A stretch of 64,000 bases of DNA from Rhizobiales bacterium 62-17 (GTDB lineage: Bacteria; Pseudomonadota; Alphaproteobacteria; Rhizobiales; Beijerinckiaceae): contig MKVW01000001.1 in assembly GCA_001898965.1 (NCBI GenBank), positions 457,081 to 521,080 on the forward strand, written 5' to 3'. The notes beneath the pieces were generated by a model. That model worked only from the letters and a program-made list of their open reading frames with translations. It ran no database searches and had not been told where the DNA came from. The position numbers and the translations under genes were made by a program. Shown piece after piece: positions 39,697 through 49,583 of this stretch (positions are counted from its first letter, which is position 1; each line of letters starts with the position of its first letter).

Positions 39697-41898
39697 CTAG
39701 CTGCCAGTTTGCGCCGGAGCGGTTTCATCAGGCCGTAGCCGGCTCAGCAGGTTCAACAGCGAGCGATCGTGCAGCACGATCATGCGCTCGCGCGGCTTCA
39801 GCCAATCCGCCGCTTCCGTGATCGTCTCCGCATCGTTGAGCTTGGCTTCGGCGACAGCGCGATGTGGATCGATCACGCCGCGTTTATGGCGGTCCAGGCT
39901 CGGAAGCATCGATTCATGCAAAGCGCGGAACTTGCTGTCGCCATGCACGGCTTTGATGGAATCGACTTCGACGGTTTCATCGGGCGTCAGTTCCGCCGCC
40001 AGTTCGCCGGCGCGCGTGGCGACCCGGGGTGGCGTCGTTTCCTCCGGCGTCACCAGAATGCCGAGGCGGCGCAAGGCCAGGCCGATCCAGAGCTGGCCGC
40101 TGGCCCAGGAGATGAAGATCGCCAGGATCAAGCCGGCGATCGTCGGCGACATCCAGGCGACGAGCGAGGGCGAAATCAGATAGCCGGCGATCAAGGTCAG
40201 AAAACCGAGCGCCACATGGGAGCGGTGCCGCCGCACGATATGCAGAAACGGGATCGAGCCATCGTCACGACGCTGCGGCTGCCAGCCGGTGTCGCGGCCT
40301 GACACGATCTGCAGGACCGCGCCGGTCTGGATGACCATCATGATCGGCGCGATCAGCGCCGAGAAAATCAGCTCGATGAAGAAAGAGGCGGTGAGGCCGA
40401 TCACGCCACCCGTCACGCGTCGCGTTGGCGCACGGAAGAGCGCGTAGAGCAGGCCCATGAACTTCGGCGCCAACAGCACCGCCATGGTCACGCCGAACAG
40501 CTTCAAGGCGCGTTCGTAGTCGAACACCGGCCAATCCGGGAACATGGCGAATTCATGGGTGAAATATTCGGGGCGGATGAAGCTCGCTTGCAGAACGAGC
40601 GCGATACCGACGAGCAGTTGCGCCATCCAGACCGGCGAGGACAGATAGCCCATGATGCCGGTGGCGAAGTGCTGCCGGCTGGAGAGCTTCAGCTTCTTGG
40701 TCAACAACAGGCGGCTGTGCTGCAGGTTGCCCTGCGCCCAGCGCCGGTCACGCGCGGCGATATCGATGAGCGACGGCGGGCTTTCTTCATAGCTGCCGCC
40801 GAGCGCCGGCAACATGTAGACGGCATAACCGGCGCGCACTAGCAGAGCCGCCTCGACGAAATCATGGCTCAGGATATGGCCGCCGAACGGCGGTTTGCCA
40901 CGCAGATTAGGCAGGCCGCAACTGGCGGCGAAGGCCTTGGTGCGGATGATGGCGTTGTGGCCCCAATAATTGCCCTTGCGGCCGGACCATAGCGCGAGAC
41001 CCGCGGCGATGATCGGTCCATAGATGCGGGCGGCGAACTGCTGCAACCGCGCCAGGAACGTGTTGCGGTTCATGATCAACGGCAGCGTCTGGATGATACC
41101 GGCATCGGGATCGGCTTCCATGGCTGCCGCCAGAGCGACGATCGTCGAACCGGACATCAGGCTGTCGGCATCGAGCACGACCATGTGTTCGTAATGGCCG
41201 CCCCAGCGGGTCACGAAGTCGGCGATATTGCCGGCCTTGCGCGCCGTATTGTTCTGGCGGTGCCGGTAATAAACGTTGGCGGTCGTGCCGATGCGCGCGC
41301 GCAGCGCCTCGAAGGCCCGCTCCTCGGCGATCCACACGTCGGGGTGGGTCGTATCGGACAGGAAGAACCAGTCGAAATGATCGCCGCGGCCGGTGCGCAG
41401 CACGTCCTCGATCATGGCCTGCAAGGCACCGAAAACACGCTCCGGCGCTTCGTTGTAGATCGGCATGACCACGGCGGTGCGGGTCGACAGCGTGGGCGCG
41501 ACGCCCGGCTTGTTGCGGCTATGCAGGAACAGCCAGATGAAACCGCCCACCGCGCTCATGAACGAGAGTGAGATCCAGGAGAAGTTGATGGTGAACAACA
41601 CCAGCAACGCCCATTTCAGCGCAGTGATCGAACCGACGTTGACGACGCCGTACATTTCGTTGGCGCCATAGGCGGTGAGCGCCAGGCCGCCGCCGAACAC
41701 CAACAAACGCGCCGCCCACGTGCTCCAGTCCTCGCCTTGTCGAGCCGGCTTGTGCGCCGTGGTCTGGTCGAAGGTCGCCAGTGATTGTTGCGGCATGGCG
41801 AGAGGAGCTTCGGCCGGCATGGCCGGTTGCAAACGGGGATCTTGCACGCTGCTGACTTGATCCGTGGTCGTGGAAAGAGAATCGGTCACGGCGTCCAT
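39697..41898 (-). CDS. opgH: Glucans biosynthesis glucosyltransferase H
   Basis: A 733-residue polytopic GT2 enzyme. Catalytic core: RTAVVMPIYNEAPERVFGAL, VVLDADSLMSG (DxD), HDFVEAALLVRAGY, and RDRRWAQGNLQHSR (Q/RxxRW). Membrane helices lie at about 62-115 and from about 405 on. It polymerises the linear beta-1,2-glucan backbone of osmoregulated periplasmic glucans and exports it. Its start overlaps the stop of the opgG/D gene by 13 bp, so the pair is an operon. Confidence 0.95.
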   Translation of the reverse strand: MDAVTDSLSTTTDQVSSVQDPRLQPAMPAEAPLAMPQQSLATFDQTTAHKPARQGEDWSTWAARLLVFGGGLALTAYGANEMYGVVNVGSITALKWALLVLFTINFSWISLSFMSAVGGFIWLFLHSRNKPGVAPTLSTRTAVVMPIYNEAPERVFGALQAMIEDVLRTGRGDHFDWFFLSDTTHPDVWIAEERAFEALRARIGTTANVYYRHRQNNTARKAGNIADFVTRWGGHYEHMVVLDADSLMSGSTIVALAAAMEADPDAGIIQTLPLIMNRNTFLARLQQFAARIYGPIIAAGLALWSGRKGNYWGHNAIIRTKAFAASCGLPNLRGKPPFGGHILSHDFVEAALLVRAGYAVYMLPALGGSYEESPPSLIDIAARDRRWAQGNLQHSRLLLTKKLKLSSRQHFATGIMGYLSSPVWMAQLLVGIALVLQASFIRPEYFTHEFAMFPDWPVFDYERALKLFGVTMAVLLAPKFMGLLYALFRAPTRRVTGGVIGLTASFFIELIFSALIAPIMMVIQTGAVLQIVSGRDTGWQPQRRDDGSIPFLHIVRRHRSHVALGFLTLIAGYLISPSLVAWMSPTIAGLILAIFISWASGQLWIGLALRRLGILVTPEETTPPRVATRAGELAAELTPDETVEVDSIKAVHGDSKFRALHESMLPSLDRHKRGVIDPHRAVAEAKLNDAETITEAADWLKPRERMIVLHDRSLLNLLSRLRPDETAPAQTGS

Positions 41899-43448
41899 CT
41901 GAATAACCAGGTTTCGCTGACAGGCTTGCCGTTCGACTCAAGCAGCAGCCGCAGTTCGCACGCCTGTTCGTTGCCGGCGTCCACGTCGAGGGTGACACGC
42001 GACGCTTTTTCGTCGCGGGCAAGAACTTGGCGAACGGCGACGATGGAGCCGGTGGCGGCGGTGGCCTGCGGTGTCACGTTCGGCGAGGCTTTCTCATCAC
42101 CAAGAATATCGCCAGTGAATTCGATTTGGAACCGCCGCCGGCGCGCATTGGCCGGAGTTCCCGGCGAGCGGCCGGAACGGGAACGCACCGCAATGGCGAA
42201 GGGGGGCCGTTCGGGCGGTGTCCAGCACCAATATTGGCGGTAGGCGAACGAGGGTTCGGCACCGGGCGCCAGGCTGTTGCGGGAGCGCCAATAGGCGACA
42301 ATGTTCTGATTGGTCTGCGCTTCCGCCGGAATTTCCAGCAGGGTGACGAACCCCGGCCCCCAGTCGCCGATCGGTTCGATCCAAAGCGAGGGGCGCCGCT
42401 CCCAATGCTGGTCGTCATCCATGAAGGCGTCGAAATCGCGGTCGCGCTGCAACAGGCCAAACCCGCGTGGATTCTCGTCGACGAAGGCCGAGACCTGCAA
42501 GGTCTGCCGGTTGGAGGCCGGCCGCCAGATCCATTCGCCTTTGCCTGAGAGCATCGACAGGCCGGAAATATCGTAGACGCCCGGACGCACGTCGTCGCCA
42601 CGCCGCCGGTCGATCGGCCCGTAAAGATAGGTTCCCTGCATCGTCGCCAAGCCGTAATGATCGACCGCGACGCGAGGAAAGATCGTGCATTCCGTATCGA
42701 TGATGGTCATCTCGCCCGGCCGGATCGTGAAGCGGTAGGCGCCGACGATGCTTTCGGAATCGAGAATGGCGTGAACGGTGATCAGATTGGCGGCCAGCAC
42801 CGGCCGCTCGATCCAGGTCGCGACGAAATTCGGAAACTCCTCGGCCTTGGTTTCGGAGGTGCGGATCGACAGGCCGCGCGCCGCGACGCCGGGAATCTGG
42901 CCACGGGCGATCGTCTGGTAGAAGCCGGCGCTGTAGAAAATGGCGGCTTCACGCGTGCCGTCGCTACCGGTCTGGAGAATGCGGAAACCGGCGAAGCCGA
43001 GATCGCGCTTCTCCGTCGGTGCCGTATTCTTGCCGAAGGTGAAGTCCGACGGATCGTAATTGACGCGGACCGAATTGCCGTTTTCGACGACGAAGATCTG
43101 CATCGGCGCGGTGAAAATGAAGCCGCGGTGCAGTGGCTCGATGGCATAGCCAGTCTGCGCATTGGCCCAGATGTTGGAATCGGGCAGCCGCCGGATCTGG
43201 GCATATTGTTCGTAGGTGAGGTTCTGCAGGTTTTCCGGCAGTTCGATCGGCGTGCGCCGCATCGGCTGTTTCGACATCGCCCGCGCCAGGTCGATCACCT
43301 TGGAGGGATCGAAAGGGCCGGTGGCAAGCAGTGCGGCGGCGGCTTCAACCCCGTTCTGGGTCTGGGCGGTGGCGGAAGTGGAGAGAAGCGCAGGGGCGGG
43401 GAGGGCGGCCCCGGCGGCCAGTTTCAGAAAATCCCTACGCCGATACAT
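41886..43448 (-). CDS. opgG: Periplasmic glucans biosynthesis protein, OpgG/OpgD family with Tat signal
   Basis: A 520-residue secreted protein. The N-terminus MYRRRDFLKLAAGAALP is a twin-arginine signal (R-R-D-F-L-K), which is the OpgD type rather than the Sec type of E. coli OpgG. The body is the MdoG family: NLTYEQYAQIRRLPDSNIWA, HRGFIFTAPMQIFVVENG and a C-terminal Ig-like domain. It branches or trims the glucan made by OpgH. The 13-bp overlap with opgH supports coupled synthesis. Confidence 0.92.
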   Translation of the reverse strand: MYRRRDFLKLAAGAALPAPALLSTSATAQTQNGVEAAAALLATGPFDPSKVIDLARAMSKQPMRRTPIELPENLQNLTYEQYAQIRRLPDSNIWANAQTGYAIEPLHRGFIFTAPMQIFVVENGNSVRVNYDPSDFTFGKNTAPTEKRDLGFAGFRILQTGSDGTREAAIFYSAGFYQTIARGQIPGVAARGLSIRTSETKAEEFPNFVATWIERPVLAANLITVHAILDSESIVGAYRFTIRPGEMTIIDTECTIFPRVAVDHYGLATMQGTYLYGPIDRRRGDDVRPGVYDISGLSMLSGKGEWIWRPASNRQTLQVSAFVDENPRGFGLLQRDRDFDAFMDDDQHWERRPSLWIEPIGDWGPGFVTLLEIPAEAQTNQNIVAYWRSRNSLAPGAEPSFAYRQYWCWTPPERPPFAIAVRSRSGRSPGTPANARRRRFQIEFTGDILGDEKASPNVTPQATAATGSIVAVRQVLARDEKASRVTLDVDAGNEQACELRLLLESNGKPVSETWLFRWTP

Positions 43449-43633
43449 GAATGCACTTCTATCCTAGTCGTCCGGCGATCCTGCACGCCTTGATCTCCAT
43501 ATATCAAATCGCTACGTCAATGCGACGACTTTTGACCGGCGAGCCCCCGAATTAGGGTTCCCGCTGGGCTGGACGCGGTTCCCGCGGTAAATCTGCCCAG
43601 AATCTGTCGAGAATGTGTGGAGACGTGCCGCCG

Positions 43634-45001
43634 ATGGCAACCGCCAGCGCCCAACGAACCTGCCTGTCCGTCGTTCTGGCGGCGGGTGAGGGAACCCGGA
43701 TGAAGTCGGACCTGCCGAAGGTCCTACATCGGCTTGCCGGGCGGTCCATGCTGGGACACGCGATCTCAGCCGTTCATCGCGTCGAGCCAGGCAATGCCCT
43801 GGCGGTGGTGATCGGGCCCGGCCGTGACGACGTCGCCGCCGAAGTGCGCCGCTTCGGCGAGGGCGCGGAGAGCTTCACCCAGAGCGAGCGGCGCGGCACC
43901 GCCCATGCGGTTTTGGCCGCGCGCCCGGCCCTGGAACGTGGCTTCGACGATCTGATTGTCATGTTCGCCGACACGCCGTTGGTGCGAGCCGAGACCATAG
44001 ACCGGATGCGGAAGGCGCTTGCCGAGGGCGCGGCCGTCGCCGTCATGGGCTTCGAAGCGCAGGATCCGACCGGCTATGGCCGGCTGATCGTCGACAAGGG
44101 CGAACTGGTCGCCATTCGCGAACAGAAGGACGCAAGCGAAGCGGAGCGCGCGGTCCGCCTGGCCAATGGCGGCATCATGGCGCTGGATGGCCGCAAGGCT
44201 CTGGGGCTTCTCGACGCCATCGGCTGCAACAACGCGCAGAACGAATATTACCTGACCGATGCCGTGGCCGTGGCGCGCGCGCAAGGCCTGCGCTGCGCCG
44301 TGGTGATGGCGACGGCCGATGAAGTGATGGGCGTCAACGATCGCGTTCAACTCGCGGCCGCCGAAGCCGTGATGCAGGATCGGCTGCGTGAAGCGGCCAT
44401 GCGCGCCGGCGCCACTTTGATCGCGCCGCAGACTGTTTTCTTTTCCAGCGATACGCGCCTGGGCAAGGATGTGTTGGTCGAACCGAATGTCTGGTTTGGC
44501 CCCGGCGTTTCCGTCGCCGATGGCGTGGTCATTCGTGCCTTCTCCCATCTGGAGGGCGCGCAGGTCGCAAGCGGTGTTCACGTCGGTCCGTTCGCGCGCC
44601 TACGGCCGGGCACGAAATTGGGGGCCGATGCCAAGGTCGGCAATTTCGTCGAGGTAAAGGCGGCCGATGTCGGCCCGGGCGCCAAGATCAGTCACCTCAG
44701 CTATATCGGCGATGCCAAGATCGGCGCGGAAGCCAACATCGGCGCGGGCACCATCACCTGCAATTACGATGGCTTCGACAAGGCGATCACGGAGATCGGC
44801 GCCGGCGCCTTCATCGGCTCGAATTCGGCCCTAGTCGCGCCCGTTAAGATTGGCGACGGCGCCTATGTCGGGTCAGGTTCCGTAATCACCGACGAGGTCG
44901 AGCCCAACGCCTTGGCCGTGGCCCGTGGCCGGCAGGCGGTGAAGCCGGGCTGGGCTGCGAAGTTCCGGGCGGCACGGGCCGGGCGGCCGAAAAAGCGTTA
45001 A
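43634..45001 (+). CDS. glmU: Bifunctional UDP-N-acetylglucosamine pyrophosphorylase / GlcN-1-P acetyltransferase
   Basis: About 455 residues from the ATG at 43634, GGAGA ten bases upstream. N-terminal pyrophosphorylase: [21 protein letters not shown]-terminal left-handed beta-helix: [36 protein letters not shown] and [11 protein letters not shown]. It makes UDP-GlcNAc for peptidoglycan and lipid A. glmS follows after 106 bp on the same strand. Confidence 0.97.
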   Translation: MATASAQRTCLSVVLAAGEGTRMKSDLPKVLHRLAGRSMLGHAISAVHRVEPGNALAVVIGPGRDDVAAEVRRFGEGAESFTQSERRGTAHAVLAARPALERGFDDLIVMFADTPLVRAETIDRMRKALAEGAAVAVMGFEAQDPTGYGRLIVDKGELVAIREQKDASEAERAVRLANGGIMALDGRKALGLLDAIGCNNAQNEYYLTDAVAVARAQGLRCAVVMATADEVMGVNDRVQLAAAEAVMQDRLREAAMRAGATLIAPQTVFFSSDTRLGKDVLVEPNVWFGPGVSVADGVVIRAFSHLEGAQVASGVHVGPFARLRPGTKLGADAKVGNFVEVKAADVGPGAKISHLSYIGDAKIGAEANIGAGTITCNYDGFDKAITEIGAGAFIGSNSALVAPVKIGDGAYVGSGSVITDEVEPNALAVARGRQAVKPGWAAKFRAARAGRPKKR

Positions 45002-45107
45002 TGCCAACGGCATTCCTTCGGCACAGGCAATAAATGGTCACGTAATGTGACTTCGGCGCGGCCCGTTCCCTGCTTATTCAGGCGCGAGCTTGAGAGGATC
45101 AGTCTCG

Positions 45108-46934
45108 ATGTGCGGCATTGTGGGTATTATTGGCACAACTCCCGTCGCTGGGCAGATTGTCGAGGCGCTGAAGCGTCTCGAATATCGCGGCTACGATTCC
45201 GCTGGTATCGCCACCCTGGAAGGCGGCCAGCTCGAGCGCCGGCGTGCCGAAGGTAAATTGCGCAATCTGGAAACGCGCCTGGGCGAGCAGCCGCTCAAGG
45301 GCGTGATCGGTATCGGTCACACCCGTTGGGCCACCCATGGCCGCCCCACCGAAAACAACGCCCATCCCCATGCGACAGCCAAGGTGGCGGTGGTGCACAA
45401 CGGCATCATCGAAAACTTCCGCGAACTGCGCGACGAGTTGGTGGCCCGCGGCCACGTCTTCGCCACCGAGACCGACACCGAAGTGGTGGCCCATCTCGTC
45501 ACCGACGAAATGAACAAGGGCAAGTCGCCGCGCGAGGCGGTGGCGGCCGCTTTGCCGCGCCTGCGCGGCGCCTTCGCCCTGGCCTTTCTCTTCAATGGCG
45601 AAAACGACATTCTCATTGGCGCCCGCCAAGGCGCGCCACTGGCCGTCGGCTTCGGCGACGGCGAGACTTTCCTGGGCTCCGACGCGCTGGCGCTGGCGCC
45701 ATTCACCGACACGATCACTTATTTGGAAGACGGCGACTGGGCGGTGCTGACCCGCTCGGGTGCGGAATTCTTCGATGCCGACAATCATCCGGTGCAACGG
45801 GCCCGACAGAAGAGCCAAGCTTCGGCCTTTCTGATCGACAAGGGCAATCACCGCCACTTCATGGCGAAGGAAATTCACGAACAGCCGGAAGTGGTCGGCC
45901 GGACGCTCGCCCATTATCTCGACATGTCGGCTGGCCGCGTGCGCCTGCCGTTCGATCTGCCGTTCGATCCGGCGAACCTGTCGCGCATCACCATCACCGC
46001 TTGCGGCACGGCCTATTATGCCGGGCTTACCGCGAAATACTGGTTCGAGAAATTCGCCCGTATTCCCGTCGAGATCGATGTCGCGTCGGAATTCCGCTAT
46101 CGCGATGCGCCGATGCAGGAAGGCGGTCTGATGATCGTCGTCTCGCAGTCGGGAGAGACAGCGGATACGCTGGCGTCACTGCGCTATGCCCGCGCCAACG
46201 GACAGCATGTTCTCTCGGTGGTCAATGTCCCGACGTCGACCATCGCGCGCGAGAGCGATGTCGCGGCGCTGACTCTGGCCGGTCCGGAAATTGGCGTCGC
46301 CTCCACCAAGGCGTTCACCTGCCAACTGTCCGTACTCGCCTGTCTGGCGCTGGCCTTCGGCCGGGCGCGCGGCACTCTGCCCGAAGGGCTTGAGCAACGG
46401 CTGGTCGCCGATCTCATCAACGTGCCGGGCTTGATGGCGGAAGCAATCAAGCGCGAGGTCAAGCTGGAACAGCTCGCCGGTTCGTTGTCGAAGGCCAAGG
46501 ACGTTCTCTACCTCGGCCGCGGCACCAGCTTCCCGCTGGCGCTCGAAGGCGCGCTCAAACTCAAGGAAATTTCCTATATTCATGCGGAGGGCTATGCGGC
46601 CGGCGAGTTGAAGCACGGCCCGATCGCTTTGATCGACGAGGACATGCCGGTCATCGTCATTGCGCCGCACGACACGGTCTATGAGAAGACCGTTTCCAAC
46701 ATGCAGGAGGTCGCCGCGCGCGGCGGCCGTATCGTGCTCATCGCTGATCAGCGCGCCGCCGAAGAGGCAGCCATCGCCTTTGAGGCGGTGGTGCCGATGC
46801 AGGCCATGCCGAGTGAATTCGCACCCATCGTCTATGCGGTGCCCGTGCAGATGCTCGCCTATCACACGGCAGTCTTCATGGGCAAAGACGTCGACCAGCC
46901 CCGCAATTTGGCCAAGAGCGTCACCGTCGAATAG
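45108..46934 (+). CDS. glmS: Glutamine-fructose-6-phosphate aminotransferase (isomerizing)
   Basis: About 608 residues from the ATG at 45108 with GAGAGGAT upstream. Start MCGIVGIIG puts the nucleophilic Cys2 right after Met; HTRWATHGRPTENNAHPH is the glutaminase loop; two SIS domains (VSQSGETADTLASLRYA; LGRGTSFPLALEGALKLKEI) follow, ending LAKSVTVE. Supplies glucosamine-6-phosphate for GlmM/GlmU. No glmS ribozyme is expected in this group and none is seen. Confidence 0.97.
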   Translation: MCGIVGIIGTTPVAGQIVEALKRLEYRGYDSAGIATLEGGQLERRRAEGKLRNLETRLGEQPLKGVIGIGHTRWATHGRPTENNAHPHATAKVAVVHNGIIENFRELRDELVARGHVFATETDTEVVAHLVTDEMNKGKSPREAVAAALPRLRGAFALAFLFNGENDILIGARQGAPLAVGFGDGETFLGSDALALAPFTDTITYLEDGDWAVLTRSGAEFFDADNHPVQRARQKSQASAFLIDKGNHRHFMAKEIHEQPEVVGRTLAHYLDMSAGRVRLPFDLPFDPANLSRITITACGTAYYAGLTAKYWFEKFARIPVEIDVASEFRYRDAPMQEGGLMIVVSQSGETADTLASLRYARANGQHVLSVVNVPTSTIARESDVAALTLAGPEIGVASTKAFTCQLSVLACLALAFGRARGTLPEGLEQRLVADLINVPGLMAEAIKREVKLEQLAGSLSKAKDVLYLGRGTSFPLALEGALKLKEISYIHAEGYAAGELKHGPIALIDEDMPVIVIAPHDTVYEKTVSNMQEVAARGGRIVLIADQRAAEEAAIAFEAVVPMQAMPSEFAPIVYAVPVQMLAYHTAVFMGKDVDQPRNLAKSVTVE

Positions 46935-46940
46935 CTGTTT

Positions 46941-46968
46941 GCACCAACGACGCGAACGTCGTTGGTGC
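46941..46968. terminator. 12-bp hairpin between convergent genes
   Basis: GCACCAACGACG and CGTCGTTGGTGC pair perfectly around a CGAA loop, seven bases after the glmS stop and nine before the end of the convergent gene. The T-runs are weak on both sides, so termination may be only partial. Confidence 0.65.
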
Positions 46969-46976
46969 TTCTGCCG

Positions 46977-47552
46977 TTATTTCTTGCGGTAGACGAGCAG
47001 GGTCTCATACATGCCGACCTTTTCGACCGGGCTTTCCTTTTCCCAGTCGGCAACGATGCGCAGCGCCGCGTCGTAGGCGAAAGAGCCGCTGTAGAACAGG
47101 AGATAGCCGCCGGACTTTGTCTTCTGCGTGAACATGTCGAGGACCTGACGATCTGTCAGCGCGCCATAGGCGTCGTTCTTTTCGGTGCGGAACTCGCAGA
47201 GGTGGAACAGAGTCACGACCTCGAACTGGGGCAGCAGCCGCGCATCGAGCTGGTAGATATCGCCGAAGAAAGTCTTATAGGTCTTTTCGACATCCGGGCG
47301 CTCGATGGCAAGCTGCACGAAGGTCTCATATTCCTGCGGCGAGGCGGTGATGCCCATCACGGCATTGTTGCTGCCGTTCTCGGCCGTACGGATGCCGACG
47401 ATATGGTGGCCGCCGGTGCCGAAATGGAAGATCGCCGCATTGGTGATCTTTTCCTTCTCCAGCCAATCGCAGAATTGGACGTCGCACGGGCATTCGTCCA
47501 CGCGCAGATCCCAATAGGCGTCCCATATATGCAGTTTCGCTTCACCCGCCAT
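46977..47552 (-). CDS. Uncharacterised protein, possible Rossmann/methyltransferase-like fold
   Basis: A 191-residue soluble protein with AAAGGGAG seven bases before its ATG. Strand-loop patterns AAIFHFGTGGHHIVGIRTAE, FEVVTLFHLCEF and GGYLLFYSGSFAYDA are reminiscent of a SAM-methyltransferase core, where FGTGGHH would replace the Gly loop, but no confident family match is possible by eye. It follows the ABC exporter gene by 26 bp and is probably in its operon. Confidence 0.75.
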   Translation of the reverse strand: MAGEAKLHIWDAYWDLRVDECPCDVQFCDWLEKEKITNAAIFHFGTGGHHIVGIRTAENGSNNAVMGITASPQEYETFVQLAIERPDVEKTYKTFFGDIYQLDARLLPQFEVVTLFHLCEFRTEKNDAYGALTDRQVLDMFTQKTKSGGYLLFYSGSFAYDAALRIVADWEKESPVEKVGMYETLLVYRKK

Positions 47553-47578
47553 TCAAAACTCCCTTTGGCTTTTCGGGT

Positions 47579-49393
47579 TTAGATTTGTCTCGCACCGCTG
47601 CTGACCACGGATAGCACGGCCGTTTCGGCTGTCGTCTCGCGTAGCATCATGCCGGCGCCTGAATTGCCGATGAACAAATGCCGCTCGAAACGGCGGGCGA
47701 CGCCGCCATGGCCGCCGGTGTTGATGATGGTCGTACGAGGGCAGCATGCGATCAAAGTATCGATGATTTCGACCTGGCCGGCCTCATCGAACACCGACAA
47801 TGTATCGTCCAGAATGATGATGTCGGGCTGCTGCAGAATGATGCGGGTGAAGGCGATGCGTTGGCGTTCGCTGGCCGAAAGCGCCTGATCCCAGCGCGCG
47901 CTCTCGTCAAGCCGCAGACGCAGATATTCGATGCCGCAGCTCGCCAGCGCCGCATCGAGTGCTTCGGCGCTGATGTCGCTGGCCGTTGCTGGAAAAGCGA
48001 TGGCCTCGCGGAGCGGACCGGTAGGCAGAAATGGTGTGGCCGGCAGGAATTGCACGCGGGCGTTTTCCGGCAGGAGAATGGCGCCGGCACCCCAGGGCCA
48101 AAGGCCGGCGATGGCGCGCAGCAGAACGCTCTTTCCTGATCCCGCTTCGCCAGACAGCAGGATTCTGGAGCCGGCCGGAAGGACCGTTTCCGCTTGTTCG
48201 ATGACGACGCGGCCGTTGCGATCGGTCAGCCGCACGCCGGCGAGATGCAAAGCGCCGTCGGCGCCGACGCCGCGCGAGACCAGCGGCATACCGTTAGCGG
48301 TAACTAGATCCTGATCGTCGAAGGCATCGCCCAGCTCCATCACGCGCCGGGCGGAGGCAAACCACTCGGCGATAGCGCGGTAATTGTCGACCAGCCAGGC
48401 GATGGCGATCTGCACCTGCGCGAACGCCGAGGCAAGCTGCATTACCTCGCCAAGGCTCAGTTGGCCCGCCAGATATTTCGGCGCGGCCAGCAGCAGTGGC
48501 ACCACGGGAATGAGGGCGCTATTGGCGTTCATCACCCAGGTGACATTGCCGTGCTGGCGCACGAGCTGCAGCCACTGCCGCACCAGCCCGCCATAAGTGG
48601 TGTCGAGCCGAGCCCGTGCGGCCTTCTCGCCACCGGCCATGATCACGCCTTCGGCATTTTCACGCAGCCGGATCATTTCGAAGCGAAAACGCGCTTCCGC
48701 CTCGTTCTTAGCCGCGGCGACGCCGGCGAGCTTGCGCCCGACGATCGGAATAAGGGTCGAAACGGTGATGCCATAGAGCAGGGCGCCGAGCACCATGAAG
48801 GCGGGGATGCGATAGCTTTCGCCGGCGACAGTCACGTCGAGCGAGCCGCCGACCGACCAAAGAATGCTGAAGAAGGCGGCGGCGGCGAGAACGGCCGTGA
48901 ACAGGCCGATGGCGAAATCGGTCAACGGCTCGGTCGCCATGCGCACGTCGTCGGAAATGCGGTATTCCGGATTGGGCATGCGCGTGCCCGTCGCCAGTCG
49001 ATAGAAGCGCTGCCGGCGCATCCAGCGATCGAGCAGGCGCTTGGTGCACCATTCGCGCCAGCGCACCTGCAAGGTCTCGCGGGTAATGACGATGCCAACA
49101 CCGACAGCGGCAACGCAGGCGATCAGACCGACAAAGGCCATCACGGCCAGCAGGGCCGAGGTGCCGTCGCGACGTTCCAGCGCATCGAAGAACCAGCGGT
49201 GCCAGCGATTGGTGGTGATGTCCACGCCAAGCTTGAGCACGAGGCAAAGCCCTAGCGCGATCGTCCAGGTCCAGGCGGTGCGGGCCGTGGCGCCACGCCA
49301 GAAGCCGCCGGAGAAACGGGTGAAGCGGAGAGCAGTGGCCCGGTCAAATCCGGGATTGGGGTTGGACTGTCCTGCTTGGGCGGGATCGGACAT
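47579..49393 (-). CDS. ABC_membrane_2 (YddA/ABCD-like) fused permease-ATPase with atypical ATPase motifs
   Basis: A 604-residue half-transporter. The membrane domain (about 30-345) has ABC_membrane_2 marks (NPEYRISDDVRMATEPLTDF, HGNVTWVMNANSALIPVVPL). The ATPase has Walker A GEAGSGKS (415-422), signature LSASERQ (505-511, for LSxGE/GQ), Walker B DIIILDD (524-530) with Asp530 where the catalytic Glu normally stands, D-loop SVFD, and switch His561. Related proteins move vitamin B12, bleomycin-like peptides or fatty acyl-CoA. Whether this one hydrolyses ATP efficiently is open. First gene of a two-gene unit with the uncharacterised protein. Confidence 0.9.
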   Translation of the reverse strand: MSDPAQAGQSNPNPGFDRATALRFTRFSGGFWRGATARTAWTWTIALGLCLVLKLGVDITTNRWHRWFFDALERRDGTSALLAVMAFVGLIACVAAVGVGIVITRETLQVRWREWCTKRLLDRWMRRQRFYRLATGTRMPNPEYRISDDVRMATEPLTDFAIGLFTAVLAAAAFFSILWSVGGSLDVTVAGESYRIPAFMVLGALLYGITVSTLIPIVGRKLAGVAAAKNEAEARFRFEMIRLRENAEGVIMAGGEKAARARLDTTYGGLVRQWLQLVRQHGNVTWVMNANSALIPVVPLLLAAPKYLAGQLSLGEVMQLASAFAQVQIAIAWLVDNYRAIAEWFASARRVMELGDAFDDQDLVTANGMPLVSRGVGADGALHLAGVRLTDRNGRVVIEQAETVLPAGSRILLSGEAGSGKSVLLRAIAGLWPWGAGAILLPENARVQFLPATPFLPTGPLREAIAFPATASDISAEALDAALASCGIEYLRLRLDESARWDQALSASERQRIAFTRIILQQPDIIILDDTLSVFDEAGQVEIIDTLIACCPRTTIINTGGHGGVARRFERHLFIGNSGAGMMLRETTAETAVLSVVSSGARQI

Positions 49394-49583
49394 CCATCAA
49401 ACCTGTTGTAAAATCCGTTGCATGCGCCGTCCCGTTCCGGGCCCCCCTATGACAGTGATCCATACACTGTCAGCGGCGGGTTCGGCAAACCCCGGACCGA
49501 TCACGACATCTTGCCCATGTTTGCAGCTTGAACGTTGATCGGCGCCGGGGCATGGTCGCGCCGCGGTCCGGCGCGTAGACCCG

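Noticed and set aside
45002..45107. Possible glmS ribozyme or riboswitch in front of glmS
   Set aside because: The 106-bp gap is too short for the known glmS ribozyme fold and only a small AATGCC/GGCATT repeat is visible; the ribozyme is mainly a Firmicutes element.
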